A stretch of 64,000 bases of DNA from [Mycobacterium] crassicus (lineage in GTDB: Bacteria; Actinomycetota; Actinomycetes; Mycobacteriales; Mycobacteriaceae). The position numbers were made by a program, and so were the translations under genes. Shown here in pieces: positions 44,147 to 52,900 of this stretch. Below the pieces are notes generated by a model. The model was not told where the DNA came from. It made no database searches and worked only from the letters and a program-made list of their open reading frames with translations. The number at the start of each line of letters is the position of its first letter. The stretch's first letter is position 1. The DNA lies in assembly GCF_020181615.1 (NCBI RefSeq), contig NZ_CP084029.1, positions 2,508,537 to 2,572,536 of the forward strand, written 5' to 3'.

Positions 44147-45751
44147 CTAGAGCCAACCACCCACAACTCCCAGGCCCAGGGCGTCGAGCAGGCCGGCGAG
44201 GCCATCTGCGGTCCCGAGCGCCGAGCCGCCGACGTCGCCGGTGTCGGCGGCAGCGCCGAGCACTGGGGTGAAGTCGTCGAAGTTCACCGGTTGGTAGCCG
44301 GACAGGTGCGCCAAGTCTGCGAAGGTCTGCTGCACCCCGGTCTGCTGCATGAGGTCGATGAGCTGCTGCATCGCCGGCGACGGCGAGAACGCGATCGGGG
44401 TGTCGATGTTGGCCGGCGGGTTGTCCGGCGACGGGTTGCCGACATCGAACCACTGCTGCAGTGACTGCGACAGGGCGTTGTTGACATCAACCTGGTGCGG
44501 CGTCGGACCATTGGCCATCCCGTAGAACGCGTTCAGCGGGTTGTCCGCATTGGCTTGAGTGAGCCAGTCCTTTATATAGGGGTTGCCCGGCCACATCTTG
44601 TCGAGTTCGCTCACCAATGCCAGCGGAGTCATCGCCGGATTCGCCAGGCAGGCCGACCCGCAGAACGGGTCGCCGGGAGACGATGGGTCGTAGGCGATGA
44701 TCTGGCCCGCGGTCAGGGTCTGCAGCGCCCGGCCGATGTCGTCGAACGTGGGGATCTGGAAGCCGCTGGCGTAGGTGTTGAGGTCGACCGGAGCCTGGAG
44801 GCTGTTCCAGAAGTTCTGGAACGGATACATCGGATCCAGTTTGAACGTCTCGTTGGACCACGGCATCAGATTGACCGGGTTGCCGTTACCGTTGACGACT
44901 TGATCGGTGCCGGGGACAACGTGAATGCCCTCCGACTGCGTCGCGGCATCCTGGGGCAGGTTGGCGATGTCACCCGGGGTGGCCGGGTGGGTGCCCGCGA
45001 AGCCGAGGGTCGGGTCGGTGGGCACCGAGCCGTCGGGGTTTCCCGCACTGTCGGTTCCGACTCCCATCGCGGGGTTGATCACGGTGGGAAAGGTATAGCC
45101 GTTGAACAGGTCAGTCGGCGACACCTGGAACCAGTTCTGGAACAGCGGGTAAGGCTGCAGGCCGGAGAGCGCGGCGGCGAACCAGAGATTGTGGTCGAGG
45201 AATGTGGAGCCGGTGATCTCGGACGACGGCAGCAACGGCGCGCTGTAGTCGGCGTCGCTGGATGCGCTGGTCGGGATCTCGGCGGCGGCGAGCAGGCTGA
45301 GCTGCTGGCCCAGGCCCAGGTGTCCGGCGGCGGCATCATCCCAGCTGAACCCCGGGGCACCTGGTGCTGGACTGCCCTGCCCGGAGATCTGAGGGAACGG
45401 GAACATCATGTCGACAATGCCCATGAAGTGCCCCGGATCACCCGGGTCCTCGCCCCAGATGTTGGTGGCGCTCGGCGACCACCAGTTGCCGCTGAAGATC
45501 AGCGAGTTACCGAGAACCGTCATCGCCCCGAGCTCGGTGCTGGGGACGTTGGCCAGCGCCTGGAACAGGTTCAGCGGAACGTTCAGCAGCGAGTCCGCAC
45601 CACTGACCAGCAGCAGTTCCCGCTCGACGGCGGTCATCCCCGGCAGTGTCGCCACCGGCGCGACCAACGCGGCGGCAACCACGCCGGCCGCCGCCAGAGC
45701 GGCAACCTTCGCCTCAGATGAGTGCTTTACCGTGCATTTTGCGACGTACAT
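44147..45751 (-). CDS. Secreted protein, WGEDPGD family member 3, unknown function
   Basis: 534 aa. The signal peptide runs MYVAKCTVKHSSEAK, then AALAAAGVVAAALVAPVATL. The family core is well kept: SLLNVPLNLFQALANVPSTE, SPSATNIWGEDPGDPGHFMG, MMFPFPQISGQG, LGLGQQLSLLAAAEIPTS, FQNWFQVSPTDLFNGYTF, and MWPGNPYIKDWLTQAN. The CDxxxC pair of member 2 is missing here (ASSDADYS), while CGSAC remains near residue 375. The C-terminus is Gly/Ala/Leu-rich (LAGLLDALGLGVVGGW). It heads the tandem set and has an AT-rich promoter region of about 150 bases. The function is unknown; the envelope or extracellular space is likely. Confidence 0.82.
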   Translation of the reverse strand: MYVAKCTVKHSSEAKVAALAAAGVVAAALVAPVATLPGMTAVERELLLVSGADSLLNVPLNLFQALANVPSTELGAMTVLGNSLIFSGNWWSPSATNIWGEDPGDPGHFMGIVDMMFPFPQISGQGSPAPGAPGFSWDDAAAGHLGLGQQLSLLAAAEIPTSASSDADYSAPLLPSSEITGSTFLDHNLWFAAALSGLQPYPLFQNWFQVSPTDLFNGYTFPTVINPAMGVGTDSAGNPDGSVPTDPTLGFAGTHPATPGDIANLPQDAATQSEGIHVVPGTDQVVNGNGNPVNLMPWSNETFKLDPMYPFQNFWNSLQAPVDLNTYASGFQIPTFDDIGRALQTLTAGQIIAYDPSSPGDPFCGSACLANPAMTPLALVSELDKMWPGNPYIKDWLTQANADNPLNAFYGMANGPTPHQVDVNNALSQSLQQWFDVGNPSPDNPPANIDTPIAFSPSPAMQQLIDLMQQTGVQQTFADLAHLSGYQPVNFDDFTPVLGAAADTGDVGGSALGTADGLAGLLDALGLGVVGGWL

Positions 45752-45900
45752 GAGGTCCCCCCGACCAATGCGTTACACAAGATCGGCTGAATCTACACCC
45801 AAGCGGTACGTCCACACCAATTAACACAAGCGTTCATCATGTTTTCTCATCACCTGAAGGTGTGACCTCAGCTAACGCGGGTTATTTCATCCTAATCGGA

Positions 45901-46620
45901 TCATTCTGTCAGCCACGCCCGGTTGCCGTAGCCGTCCAGATGGGCGACCTCACCCACCGGCCTACGGGTGGTGGGTCCATAGCGCCCGCGCGGCCAGCCC
46001 AACGGCACGATGCAGCACGGTGTGACCGCGTGCGGCAGCCCGAGGATGCGCCGCGCGGCACGCTGACTCCACAGCGGCAGGGTGATCAGCGACGCACCCA
46101 ACCCCATCGCACGGGCCGCCAGCAGGAGGTTCTGCACGCTCGGGTAGATCGACCCCCAGTAGGCCGATTCCGCGATGTGCGGCATCCGCACCACCGGCAG
46201 CCGCCCCTCGCGCGCACCCAGGCGCAGACAGGCCACCACCAGCACCGGGATCTCGGCGAAGTGATCGATCTGCCACTCCATTGCCCGAGCGATACCGGCG
46301 ATCGATTCGTCGGTCTTGATCTTGCGCCGCAGCACCACCCCGCGCTGGATCTTCCAAGCCTGGCGGTACCGCTTGGCCAACTCCTCTTTGACCCCGCGAT
46401 CCTTGACGACGATGAACTCCCAGTTCTGCCCGTCGTTCCCGGTGGGGGCGCGTAACGCCAGCTCGATGCACTTGAGCACCACCGCGTCGTCGATCGGCTC
46501 GGAGTAGACCCGCCGCACAGCACGCTGGGTCATCATGGCCTCGACCAACGGCATGTCCAGGCCTGCCAGGGCATCGGCCGTGGCCGGCAGGTGGGTGGGG
46601 GTGAACCGCGCGCCCGTCAC
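45901..46620 (-). CDS. Nitroreductase family protein
   Basis: 239 aa FMN-dependent nitroreductase fold. AMMTQRAVRRVYSEPIDDAV near residue 30 is the conserved N-terminal FMN-binding region (RR..), and LRAPTGNDGQNWEFIVVKD and SVQNLLLAARAMGLGASLI are the other flavin-contact segments. Such enzymes reduce nitro groups, quinones or enones with NAD(P)H. GTG at 46620 overlaps the stop of the DUF2505 gene as GTGA; an in-frame start eight codons further upstream is less likely. It closes a flavodoxin-DUF2505-nitroreductase operon, in which the flavodoxin-like protein may be an electron partner. Confidence 0.88.
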   Translation of the reverse strand: MTGARFTPTHLPATADALAGLDMPLVEAMMTQRAVRRVYSEPIDDAVVLKCIELALRAPTGNDGQNWEFIVVKDRGVKEELAKRYRQAWKIQRGVVLRRKIKTDESIAGIARAMEWQIDHFAEIPVLVVACLRLGAREGRLPVVRMPHIAESAYWGSIYPSVQNLLLAARAMGLGASLITLPLWSQRAARRILGLPHAVTPCCIVPLGWPRGRYGPTTRRPVGEVAHLDGYGNRAWLTE

Positions 46621-47129
46621 TGGGCGGCCCGATCGCTGACCCACTGTGCGGTGAACAGCTGAATGTCGGGGATGCCGTGCGAGAACTCCTTGGCCAGGAA
46701 GCCCTCGATCGGTCCACCCACCAGCGGCAGCCGGAACTCGATTTTGCCGGTCAGCTCCATCCGGGACCCGCCGGCGGTGGGCTCCAGCACCGCGGTGCCT
46801 CCCCCGCCGCCCGGCGCTCCGATCACCGCGACATCGATATCGCCGGTGACGCGGCCCTCGGCGGTGGGCGCCCAGACCTCGGTGGTGACGATCTTGAGGT
46901 CACCCCGGTAGATCTTGGTGAGCATCCCCGGCAGCGCACCGTGCCGCAGATCCTCGGTGACCACCACCCGCACGCCGCCGTCCGGCTCGACGGTCAATGA
47001 GTCCAGCGCCTTCTCGCCGCCGTCGAACTCGGCGTTGCGGGCCAGCCAGTAGTCCCGGGAGCCGAACGCGGCCAGCACCTGCTCTACGGTGGCCGTCGAC
47101 TCGAAGACGATGTCGAATGAACGCGGCAT
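46617..47129 (-). CDS. DUF2505 (SRPBCC-like) protein
   Basis: 170 aa protein matching the actinobacterial DUF2505 family, a START/SRPBCC-type fold likely to bind a hydrophobic ligand. It starts MPRSFDIVFESTATVEQVLAA, with alternating strands through LTVEPDGGVRVVVTEDL and a final long helix (IEGFLAKEFSHGIPDIQLFT). No catalytic residues are apparent. The ATG at 47129 abuts the stop of the flavodoxin-like gene, and its own stop overlaps the nitroreductase start, so translation is tightly coupled. It may present a lipid-like substrate to the flavin enzymes next to it, an inference from context only. Confidence 0.85.
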   Translation of the reverse strand: MPRSFDIVFESTATVEQVLAAFGSRDYWLARNAEFDGGEKALDSLTVEPDGGVRVVVTEDLRHGALPGMLTKIYRGDLKIVTTEVWAPTAEGRVTGDIDVAVIGAPGGGGGTAVLEPTAGGSRMELTGKIEFRLPLVGGPIEGFLAKEFSHGIPDIQLFTAQWVSDRAAQ

Positions 47130-47816
47130 CTACGTGTCCCTGCCGAACAGCCGGCTCGCCAGACCCCCGGCGAACGTGCGGACCCGATCCAGCTGCTCGG
47201 GCTGGACGTTGGTGGGCGGCAGGCGCAGCCCCAGATAGCGCTTCCGGTAACGCCCGCTGCCCAGATAGCTGGTCAGCGACAGCATCGAGCGCAGCGGGTC
47301 GCCGGGATAGGTGAAGTGGATCTCGTCGGTGTAGCGACCACCGCACTCCTCCCCCAACCGGCAGACCTCGGCGTAATTCTCCTGCCAGTACTCGCGGCAC
47401 ACGGTGAACACTGCGAACGGCTTGCCGTCCAGCAGCTTTCGCGCCTCACCGGTCTGCAGGAAAGACCGGATCGGCATCGCCGGGGCTTTCCACCAGGTCG
47501 GTGAGCCGATGCAGATCAGGTCGTAGTCACCGTCGCTGACCGCGTCAGGGATGCGGATCTCGCCGGTCTCACCCCGCTGCTGCGGTTTGAGCACGCTGAG
47601 CATGTCGGGCCACACCCGCCGCATCGGGAAATGCGAGAACCGCGGCGCGTAGCGCGGATCGGTGAACTCGATCCCGGCCTTGACCACCTCGCAGCCCCGC
47701 TCGGCGAACACCTCGCCGGCGGCCTCGAGCACCTTGAGCGACTGCCCGGTGAAGCTGTAGTACAGCAACAGGATCCGGGGCGCCGTCCCGCTGCCCGTGG
47801 TGTTCTCATCGGTCAT
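47130..47816 (-). CDS. Flavodoxin-like NAD(P)H-dependent oxidoreductase
   Basis: 228 aa. The N-terminal phosphate-binding loop of flavodoxin folds is visible in ILLLYYSFTGQSLKVLEAAG (residues 14-33), and ICIGSPTWWKAPAMPIRSFL near residue 97 is the second FMN contact with the WW pair. The C-terminal third (RYRKRYLGLRLPP) is basic and specific to this group. ATG at 47816 is chosen because GGGGAGG lies 5 bases upstream; a longer frame reaching 47891 overlaps the divergent promoter. It heads an operon with DUF2505 and nitroreductase genes and is divergent from an LCM methyltransferase gene. Confidence 0.86.
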   Translation of the reverse strand: MTDENTTGSGTAPRILLLYYSFTGQSLKVLEAAGEVFAERGCEVVKAGIEFTDPRYAPRFSHFPMRRVWPDMLSVLKPQQRGETGEIRIPDAVSDGDYDLICIGSPTWWKAPAMPIRSFLQTGEARKLLDGKPFAVFTVCREYWQENYAEVCRLGEECGGRYTDEIHFTYPGDPLRSMLSLTSYLGSGRYRKRYLGLRLPPTNVQPEQLDRVRTFAGGLASRLFGRDT

Positions 47817-47867
47817 GTTTGCCTCCCCGTTCGACCGTGCGGTGCATCGAGTGCGCCTCAAGCGTAT

Positions 47868-47873
47868 TAGGCT
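47868..47873 (+). promoter_or_regulatory. Leaderless -10 box of the second LCM methyltransferase
   Basis: TAGGCT with exactly 7 bases before the GTG at 47881, no ribosome site. Confidence 0.5.
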
Positions 47874-47880
47874 CGCCGAC

Positions 47881-48711
47881 GTGGCAGACAAGATCCCCGT
47901 CGACCTGCACGGCGCCGCTCAGACCATGCTGACGACGTTGTACCTCAAAGCGCTCGACGCGCAATTCGACCAGCCGGTCCTGGGCGATCAATTCGCCAAG
48001 GAGGCGGTCGAGCGCATCGACTTCGACTGGGATGCACTCAAGGCCCCCGGCCGGTGGGCGCCGCTGGTGACGGTTCGCACCGCCCAGTACGACATCTGGG
48101 CGCGCCAGTTCCTGGCTGCCAACCCCGAGGCGACCGTCATCCATCTGGGCTGCGGCCTGGACGCCAGAGTCTTCCGGATCGATCCGGGGCCCGGCGTGAC
48201 CTGGTACGACGTCGACCAACCGCCGGTGATCGCGTTGCGTGAGCAGATCTATCCCGACCGCCCCGGCTACCACCTGATGGCGACCTCGGCGACCGACCCG
48301 TCCTGGCTGAGCGAGATTCCCGCCGACCGTCCGGTGCTGCTGCTGGCCGAGGGCATCAGCATGTACCTCACCGAGGCCGACGGAGTGGCGCTGCTGCAGA
48401 GCGTCGTCGACCGGTTTCCCGCCGGGGAGTTGCAGATCGACTTCTACAACTGGTTCGGGATCAAGACCCAGAAGACGCACCGGTTGCAGCGCCAGTCCGG
48501 CGCCACACTGCACTGGGCGGTCAACGGCCCGGCCGACATTCTCGACAAGGTCACCGGAATCCGGCTGTTGGCCGCCGCCAATCTCTTCGACGCGGAGACC
48601 TTCAGCCGGGTGTCGGCCGGGTTCCGGCGGTCCAGCCGAGTGGCGCGTGCGGTGCGGCCGCTGCGCGGGATGCTGCAGTACCACCGCTACGCCTTCGGTC
48701 CGATCAGCTGA
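47881..48711 (+). CDS. SAM-dependent methyltransferase, LCM/PPM1 type
   Basis: 276 aa. [17 protein letters not shown] near residue 84 is the family SAM motif, [20 protein letters not shown] follows near 104, and [20 protein letters not shown] near residue 150 is the acidic motif with active-site glutamate. The group is related to Tcmp/Omt-like and polyketide carboxyl methyltransferases. GTG at 47881 was preferred to an upstream ATG because of its leaderless -10 box. It is only distantly similar to the LCM protein at 4989. The 3' end overlaps the convergent PapA5-like gene by 8 bases. A role in tailoring the polyketide made by the neighbouring operon is possible but unproven. Confidence 0.88.
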   Translation: MADKIPVDLHGAAQTMLTTLYLKALDAQFDQPVLGDQFAKEAVERIDFDWDALKAPGRWAPLVTVRTAQYDIWARQFLAANPEATVIHLGCGLDARVFRIDPGPGVTWYDVDQPPVIALREQIYPDRPGYHLMATSATDPSWLSEIPADRPVLLLAEGISMYLTEADGVALLQSVVDRFPAGELQIDFYNWFGIKTQKTHRLQRQSGATLHWAVNGPADILDKVTGIRLLAAANLFDAETFSRVSAGFRRSSRVARAVRPLRGMLQYHRYAFGPIS

Positions 48712-49963
48712 CGCCGGCGGCCGCATGCCGCTCGGCGATGCCGCACAACAGTGCGCGGATCGCCTCCACCGAACGCTCCGGCTCGGGGCCGTGCGAGTGG
48801 TATTCGATGTTGAGCTGACCGGAGAAGATCTGGGTGAAGTAGATGTCGATCCCGGCACTGACGGCGAAGTACAGCTCGCCGTGGGTGGTGGTCACCTCGA
48901 CGCCCGGTGGTGTCCGCACCGGCGGAACCAGCCCGTTGTTGCTCAGCACCACCACATCCGGCATCCCGGGCGGGTTTCCGACGTACTGCGGGCTGAAGTG
49001 CAGCCGGGACTGCTGAATGACGCCCTCGTCGAGGTCCTTCTGGAAGTTCGCGGCGACGTCGCGGGCGATGTCGACCAGGTCGGTCTTGGCGTCGATCTCG
49101 GCGAGGTAGGTGGCCAGTCCGATGGGGTTGGTGCAGCCGGTCGCCGAAACCGGCGGTGACAGAAAGTATCTCAGGTCAACGGTGTAGACGTAGGGCACCG
49201 GGATGGTCAGCTTGCCGCGGAGCTCCCATTCGGCGATCAGCACGGCCGCCGAGAGCACCGCGTGCAGGCTCAGGTCGTGGGCTCGGCCGAAGGCGACGAT
49301 GTCGTTGGTCTGGTTTTCGGTCAGCCGGCAGGACGCCATTGGAACCCGCACCGGCGATGACGGCGTCTCGCCCGAGACCGCCCGTCGGGTGGGCGGCAGG
49401 TCGTAGGCGAACAGCGCCGGCATGAACCGCTCGATTCCGGAGCGCTTCTGCTTCTCGATCCCCCGGTCGGCCAATACCGACTCGACGGACTGCGGGGCGG
49501 GTTCGACGTTGATCGCACCGATCTTTCCGGTGGTGACCAGATCGGTGTAGAAGGAGAGCATCTCCTCGATCAGTGCGTACATGTGGTGGCCGTCGGCGAC
49601 CGCGTGATGCACATACAGCGTCGGCTGCGCCTGCCCGCCGGCGATGATCACCCGCATCGCCACCAGTGATTCGGTCTGGTCGAAGTGCGGCGCGGGCGGC
49701 TCGTCGTCGGGCCCGTCGAGTTCGATCACCTCGATGCCGTCGGGCATCAGGTCATCGGTGACGAACTGGTGCCGGCCGTCCTCCAACCGCTCCAGGTGTC
49801 CGGTCAGGATCGGATGCGCCTCCAGCAACGCCTCGTAGGCCTCCGAAAGCAGATCGAGGTCGATAGGACCGGTGACATGGGCGGCCAGGCCCACGAAGTT
49901 GTGGGTCTCGGCGAGCATTTCCTCACTGATCGCCAGCTTCCGAATGACCGACGTGGCAAACAC
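48704..49963 (-). CDS. PapA5-like phthiodiolone/phthiocerol acyltransferase
   Basis: 419 aa condensation-fold acyltransferase of the PapA5 type, which in M. tuberculosis transfers mycocerosic acids from Mas onto the diol of phthiocerol. The HHxxxDG catalytic motif reads [13 protein letters not shown] near residue 120. The N-terminal [20 protein letters not shown] is typical of PapA5. [16 protein letters not shown] and the C-terminal [20 protein letters not shown] also match the group. The GTG start follows GGAGA and lies 26 bases after the PpsE-like stop, so it is the last gene of the polyketide operon. Homology and context suggest it esterifies the product of the upstream synthases. Confidence 0.9.
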   Translation of the reverse strand: MFATSVIRKLAISEEMLAETHNFVGLAAHVTGPIDLDLLSEAYEALLEAHPILTGHLERLEDGRHQFVTDDLMPDGIEVIELDGPDDEPPAPHFDQTESLVAMRVIIAGGQAQPTLYVHHAVADGHHMYALIEEMLSFYTDLVTTGKIGAINVEPAPQSVESVLADRGIEKQKRSGIERFMPALFAYDLPPTRRAVSGETPSSPVRVPMASCRLTENQTNDIVAFGRAHDLSLHAVLSAAVLIAEWELRGKLTIPVPYVYTVDLRYFLSPPVSATGCTNPIGLATYLAEIDAKTDLVDIARDVAANFQKDLDEGVIQQSRLHFSPQYVGNPPGMPDVVVLSNNGLVPPVRTPPGVEVTTTHGELYFAVSAGIDIYFTQIFSGQLNIEYHSHGPEPERSVEAIRALLCGIAERHAAAGVS

Positions 49964-49989
49964 TTTCGGTTCTCTCCTAAATCACAGGC

Positions 49990-52900
49990 CTAGGACAGCT
50001 CGACCAGGGCCATTTCGTCTTCGCCTGCTTGACCTTCAGTGGCCAGGTCCTCTTCGGCGGTTGCCGCACGGACCAGTTCCATGACCGCCGTCGAGAACCC
50101 GTCGGCGATCGCGCGCACTGCCGACTCCTCGATCCGGCGGCTGTCGTGCCACCAGTCCAGGTGCAGCACACCACCGGTGCGGTAGGCCCGCAGCTCCAGC
50201 GCGTGCCCCAGCCCCGGGATGGCCTCGCGCACCGGCATCGCGATGTCGGGGTCGAACTGCACCGGTGCGTCGCCGAGCGACGGCAGCTCCGGGATGGCCC
50301 CGACGTAGTCGAAGTGCACATCGGCGGGCTGCACCGAGTCGAACAGGCGTGCCGTGGGCGCGTAGAGGTAGCGCAACAGGCCGTAGCCGATCCCGTAATG
50401 CGGTACGCCGGCGAGGGTTTCGTGAACCTCATCCAGCAACTGCCGCGCGGAGGTCCGGCTCTGGGGCGAGCAGTCCAGTGCGACCGGATAGACCGTGGTG
50501 AACCAGCCGACGGTGCGCCGCAGGTCGACGTCCGGCTTGAGCACCGAACGGCCCGCACCGCCCATGTCGACGGCAAGGGTGCCCTCGCCGACCGCCGACG
50601 CCACTGCTCGGCCGAGCGCGGCGAGCAGGATCTCGTTGATCGGCAGCCGCAGCCGACGGCGTGCGTCGTCGATCTCGCTGGTGTCGGCCGCGTCCAGCGC
50701 CGAGCTGATCTTGGCCAGGTCGGCCGCGGCCGGCGGTTCGGCGATTTCGGCGCCCACCCGCAGCGTGGCGGCCCTGGCTGTCTTCAACCACGCTTCGCGG
50801 CTTTCCAGCACCGCCGGGTGAGTCGCGAGCCCGGCGCAACGCTGGGACCATTCGGCCCATCCGACGCCGACCGGCTGCAGTTCGATGTCATTGCCACCCA
50901 GCTTCTGGCCGAACGCGGTGAAGATGTCGGTGACCAGGATGTCGCGGGAGGCCTCGTCGCCGACGGTGGCGTGCAGGCTCAGCGCCAGGTAGCACAGATC
51001 CCCCGCCGCGCCGCGAATGTAGAGGGCCGTCAGCGGCGGGCTGGACAGATCCTGTTCGCGGATGTGCTCGGCCAACAGCGTGCGGACCGCGTCGTGCTCG
51101 GCGGTCAGGCCCTCGGGCAGCGAGTGGGTGCTGATCTCCCCGAACTCGCCGGGTTCGACGACCCGCTGCTCCCAGGTACCGGCCCGCTCGGTGATACGCA
51201 GCCGCAGGGCGTCGTGGTGGTTGACCACCGCGGTCAACACGGCTCGGACGTCGTCGACCGAGACGTCGGGTCGCAGCCGCAGGATCAACGGGATGCGCCA
51301 GCGACCGTGTTCGCGAACACCGTTTTCCAGGAAGTAGGTGATGTTCGGCGGGACCGGCGGGTGCTCGACCTCGCCGAGCGACTGTCGCCCCAGCCCGCCG
51401 GCGGCGTAGCGGGCGGTCAGCACCTTGGCCAGCGCCGCCACCGTCGGGTTGTCGTAGAGATCCTGCGGGGTGATGTCCAGCCCCTCGTGCGAGGCGGCCA
51501 TGGCGACGCTGATCGCCACCAGCGAGTCACCGCCGATGTCGAAGAAGTTCGCGGTGCGCTCGACCGATCCGACGCCCAGGCAGATCGCCCAGATGCGTTG
51601 CAGTGTCGACTCCATGGAAGCGCCGGTCGAGCCACCGGCACCATCACTGCCGCTCTGCCCGCCTGCCGCAGCACCGCCTGCGGCACCGGAGCCGGACACC
51701 CAGGTGGCGCCGACATTGTGCTCCAGCCAATGCCGTTGGCGCTCAAACGGATAGCCCGGAACGGTGACACGCTTGGGCTGGTAGCCGCCGCGCAACGGTG
51801 ACCAGTCCACGTCGACCCCGGCAGCCCAGAGTTGGCCGAGCGCCAGCAGGAAGGTGTCGCGGTCGTCGCGGTTCTGGGCGTGGTGACGCATCAAACGGAC
51901 GGCCCGATGCCCGTCCGCGAACTTCGGGTTGCGAGCCGCGGAGGCAGTCAGCGTGGCTCCCGGGCCGACCTCGACCAGGACGCGGTGCGGGTCGCCCAGC
52001 ACGGTGTCGATCTCGTCGGCGAACCGCACCGTGGCCCGCACACTGCGCGCCCACGTCGCCGGGTTGGTCGCCTCGCTGGGCGCCATCTGAGTACCGGTCA
52101 GGTTCGACAGCAGCGGGATCTTCGGCTCGCGCAGGGTCTGCCGGGACAGGAACGCGGTGAACTCCGAGATCATCGAGTCCATCAGCCGGGAGTGGAAAGC
52201 GTGCGAGGTCCGCACCCGGCGCGCGTTGATCCCGGCCTGCTTGAGCGCTTCGGTGAACGCGCGGATGTCGGCTTCGCTGCCGGCCACCACGCAACCGTCC
52301 GGGTCGTTGACCGCAGCCAGGTCCACATCACCGGTCAGGTAGGCACCGACCGCGTCGGCGCTGATCGGGACGGCCACCATGACGCCGCGCGGCGCGGCGT
52401 GCATCAGCCGGGCCCGCATCGCCACCACCTTGATCGCGGTGTCGAGGTCGAAGACACCGGCGACGGTGGCCGCGGCGTATTCGCCGATGCTGTGACCGAC
52501 CAGCGCCGCGGGGCGCACGCCGTAGCTCTCGACCAGCTTTGCCAGCGCGTATTCCACGGTGAACAGGGCCGGCTGGGTGCGGTCGGTGCGCTCGAGGTCA
52601 CGCGAGGTGCCCTCGAAGATCATCGCGCGCAGGTCGTAGCCCAGCTCCGCCTCGAATCCGGCGGCGCAGGCATCGAAGTACTCGGCGAACACCGGTTCGT
52701 TGTCGTACAGGCCGCGTGCCATGCCGATGTGCTGGGCGCCCTGGCCGGGGAACAGGAACACCACCCGGTCGGTGGCGTCGACGTCGGAGAGTCCCTCACC
52801 GATGAAGACGTTCTCGCTGTCCTCGGCACCCAGGACGGTCGCCGCGTCGGCGCGGTCGGCGACGACGGCGGCCAACCGCAGGTTCTCGGGGTGCCGGCGG

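Noticed and set aside
45851..45862. CACCTGAAGGTG as a terminator for the nitroreductase operon or promoter palindrome
   Set aside because: The stem is only 5 base pairs with a 2-base loop and lies upstream of, not after, member 3; too weak to call.
47817..47891. Extended start for the flavodoxin-like gene
   Set aside because: The added 25 residues are Arg-rich and overlap the divergent promoter; GGGGAGG directly precedes ATG 47816.
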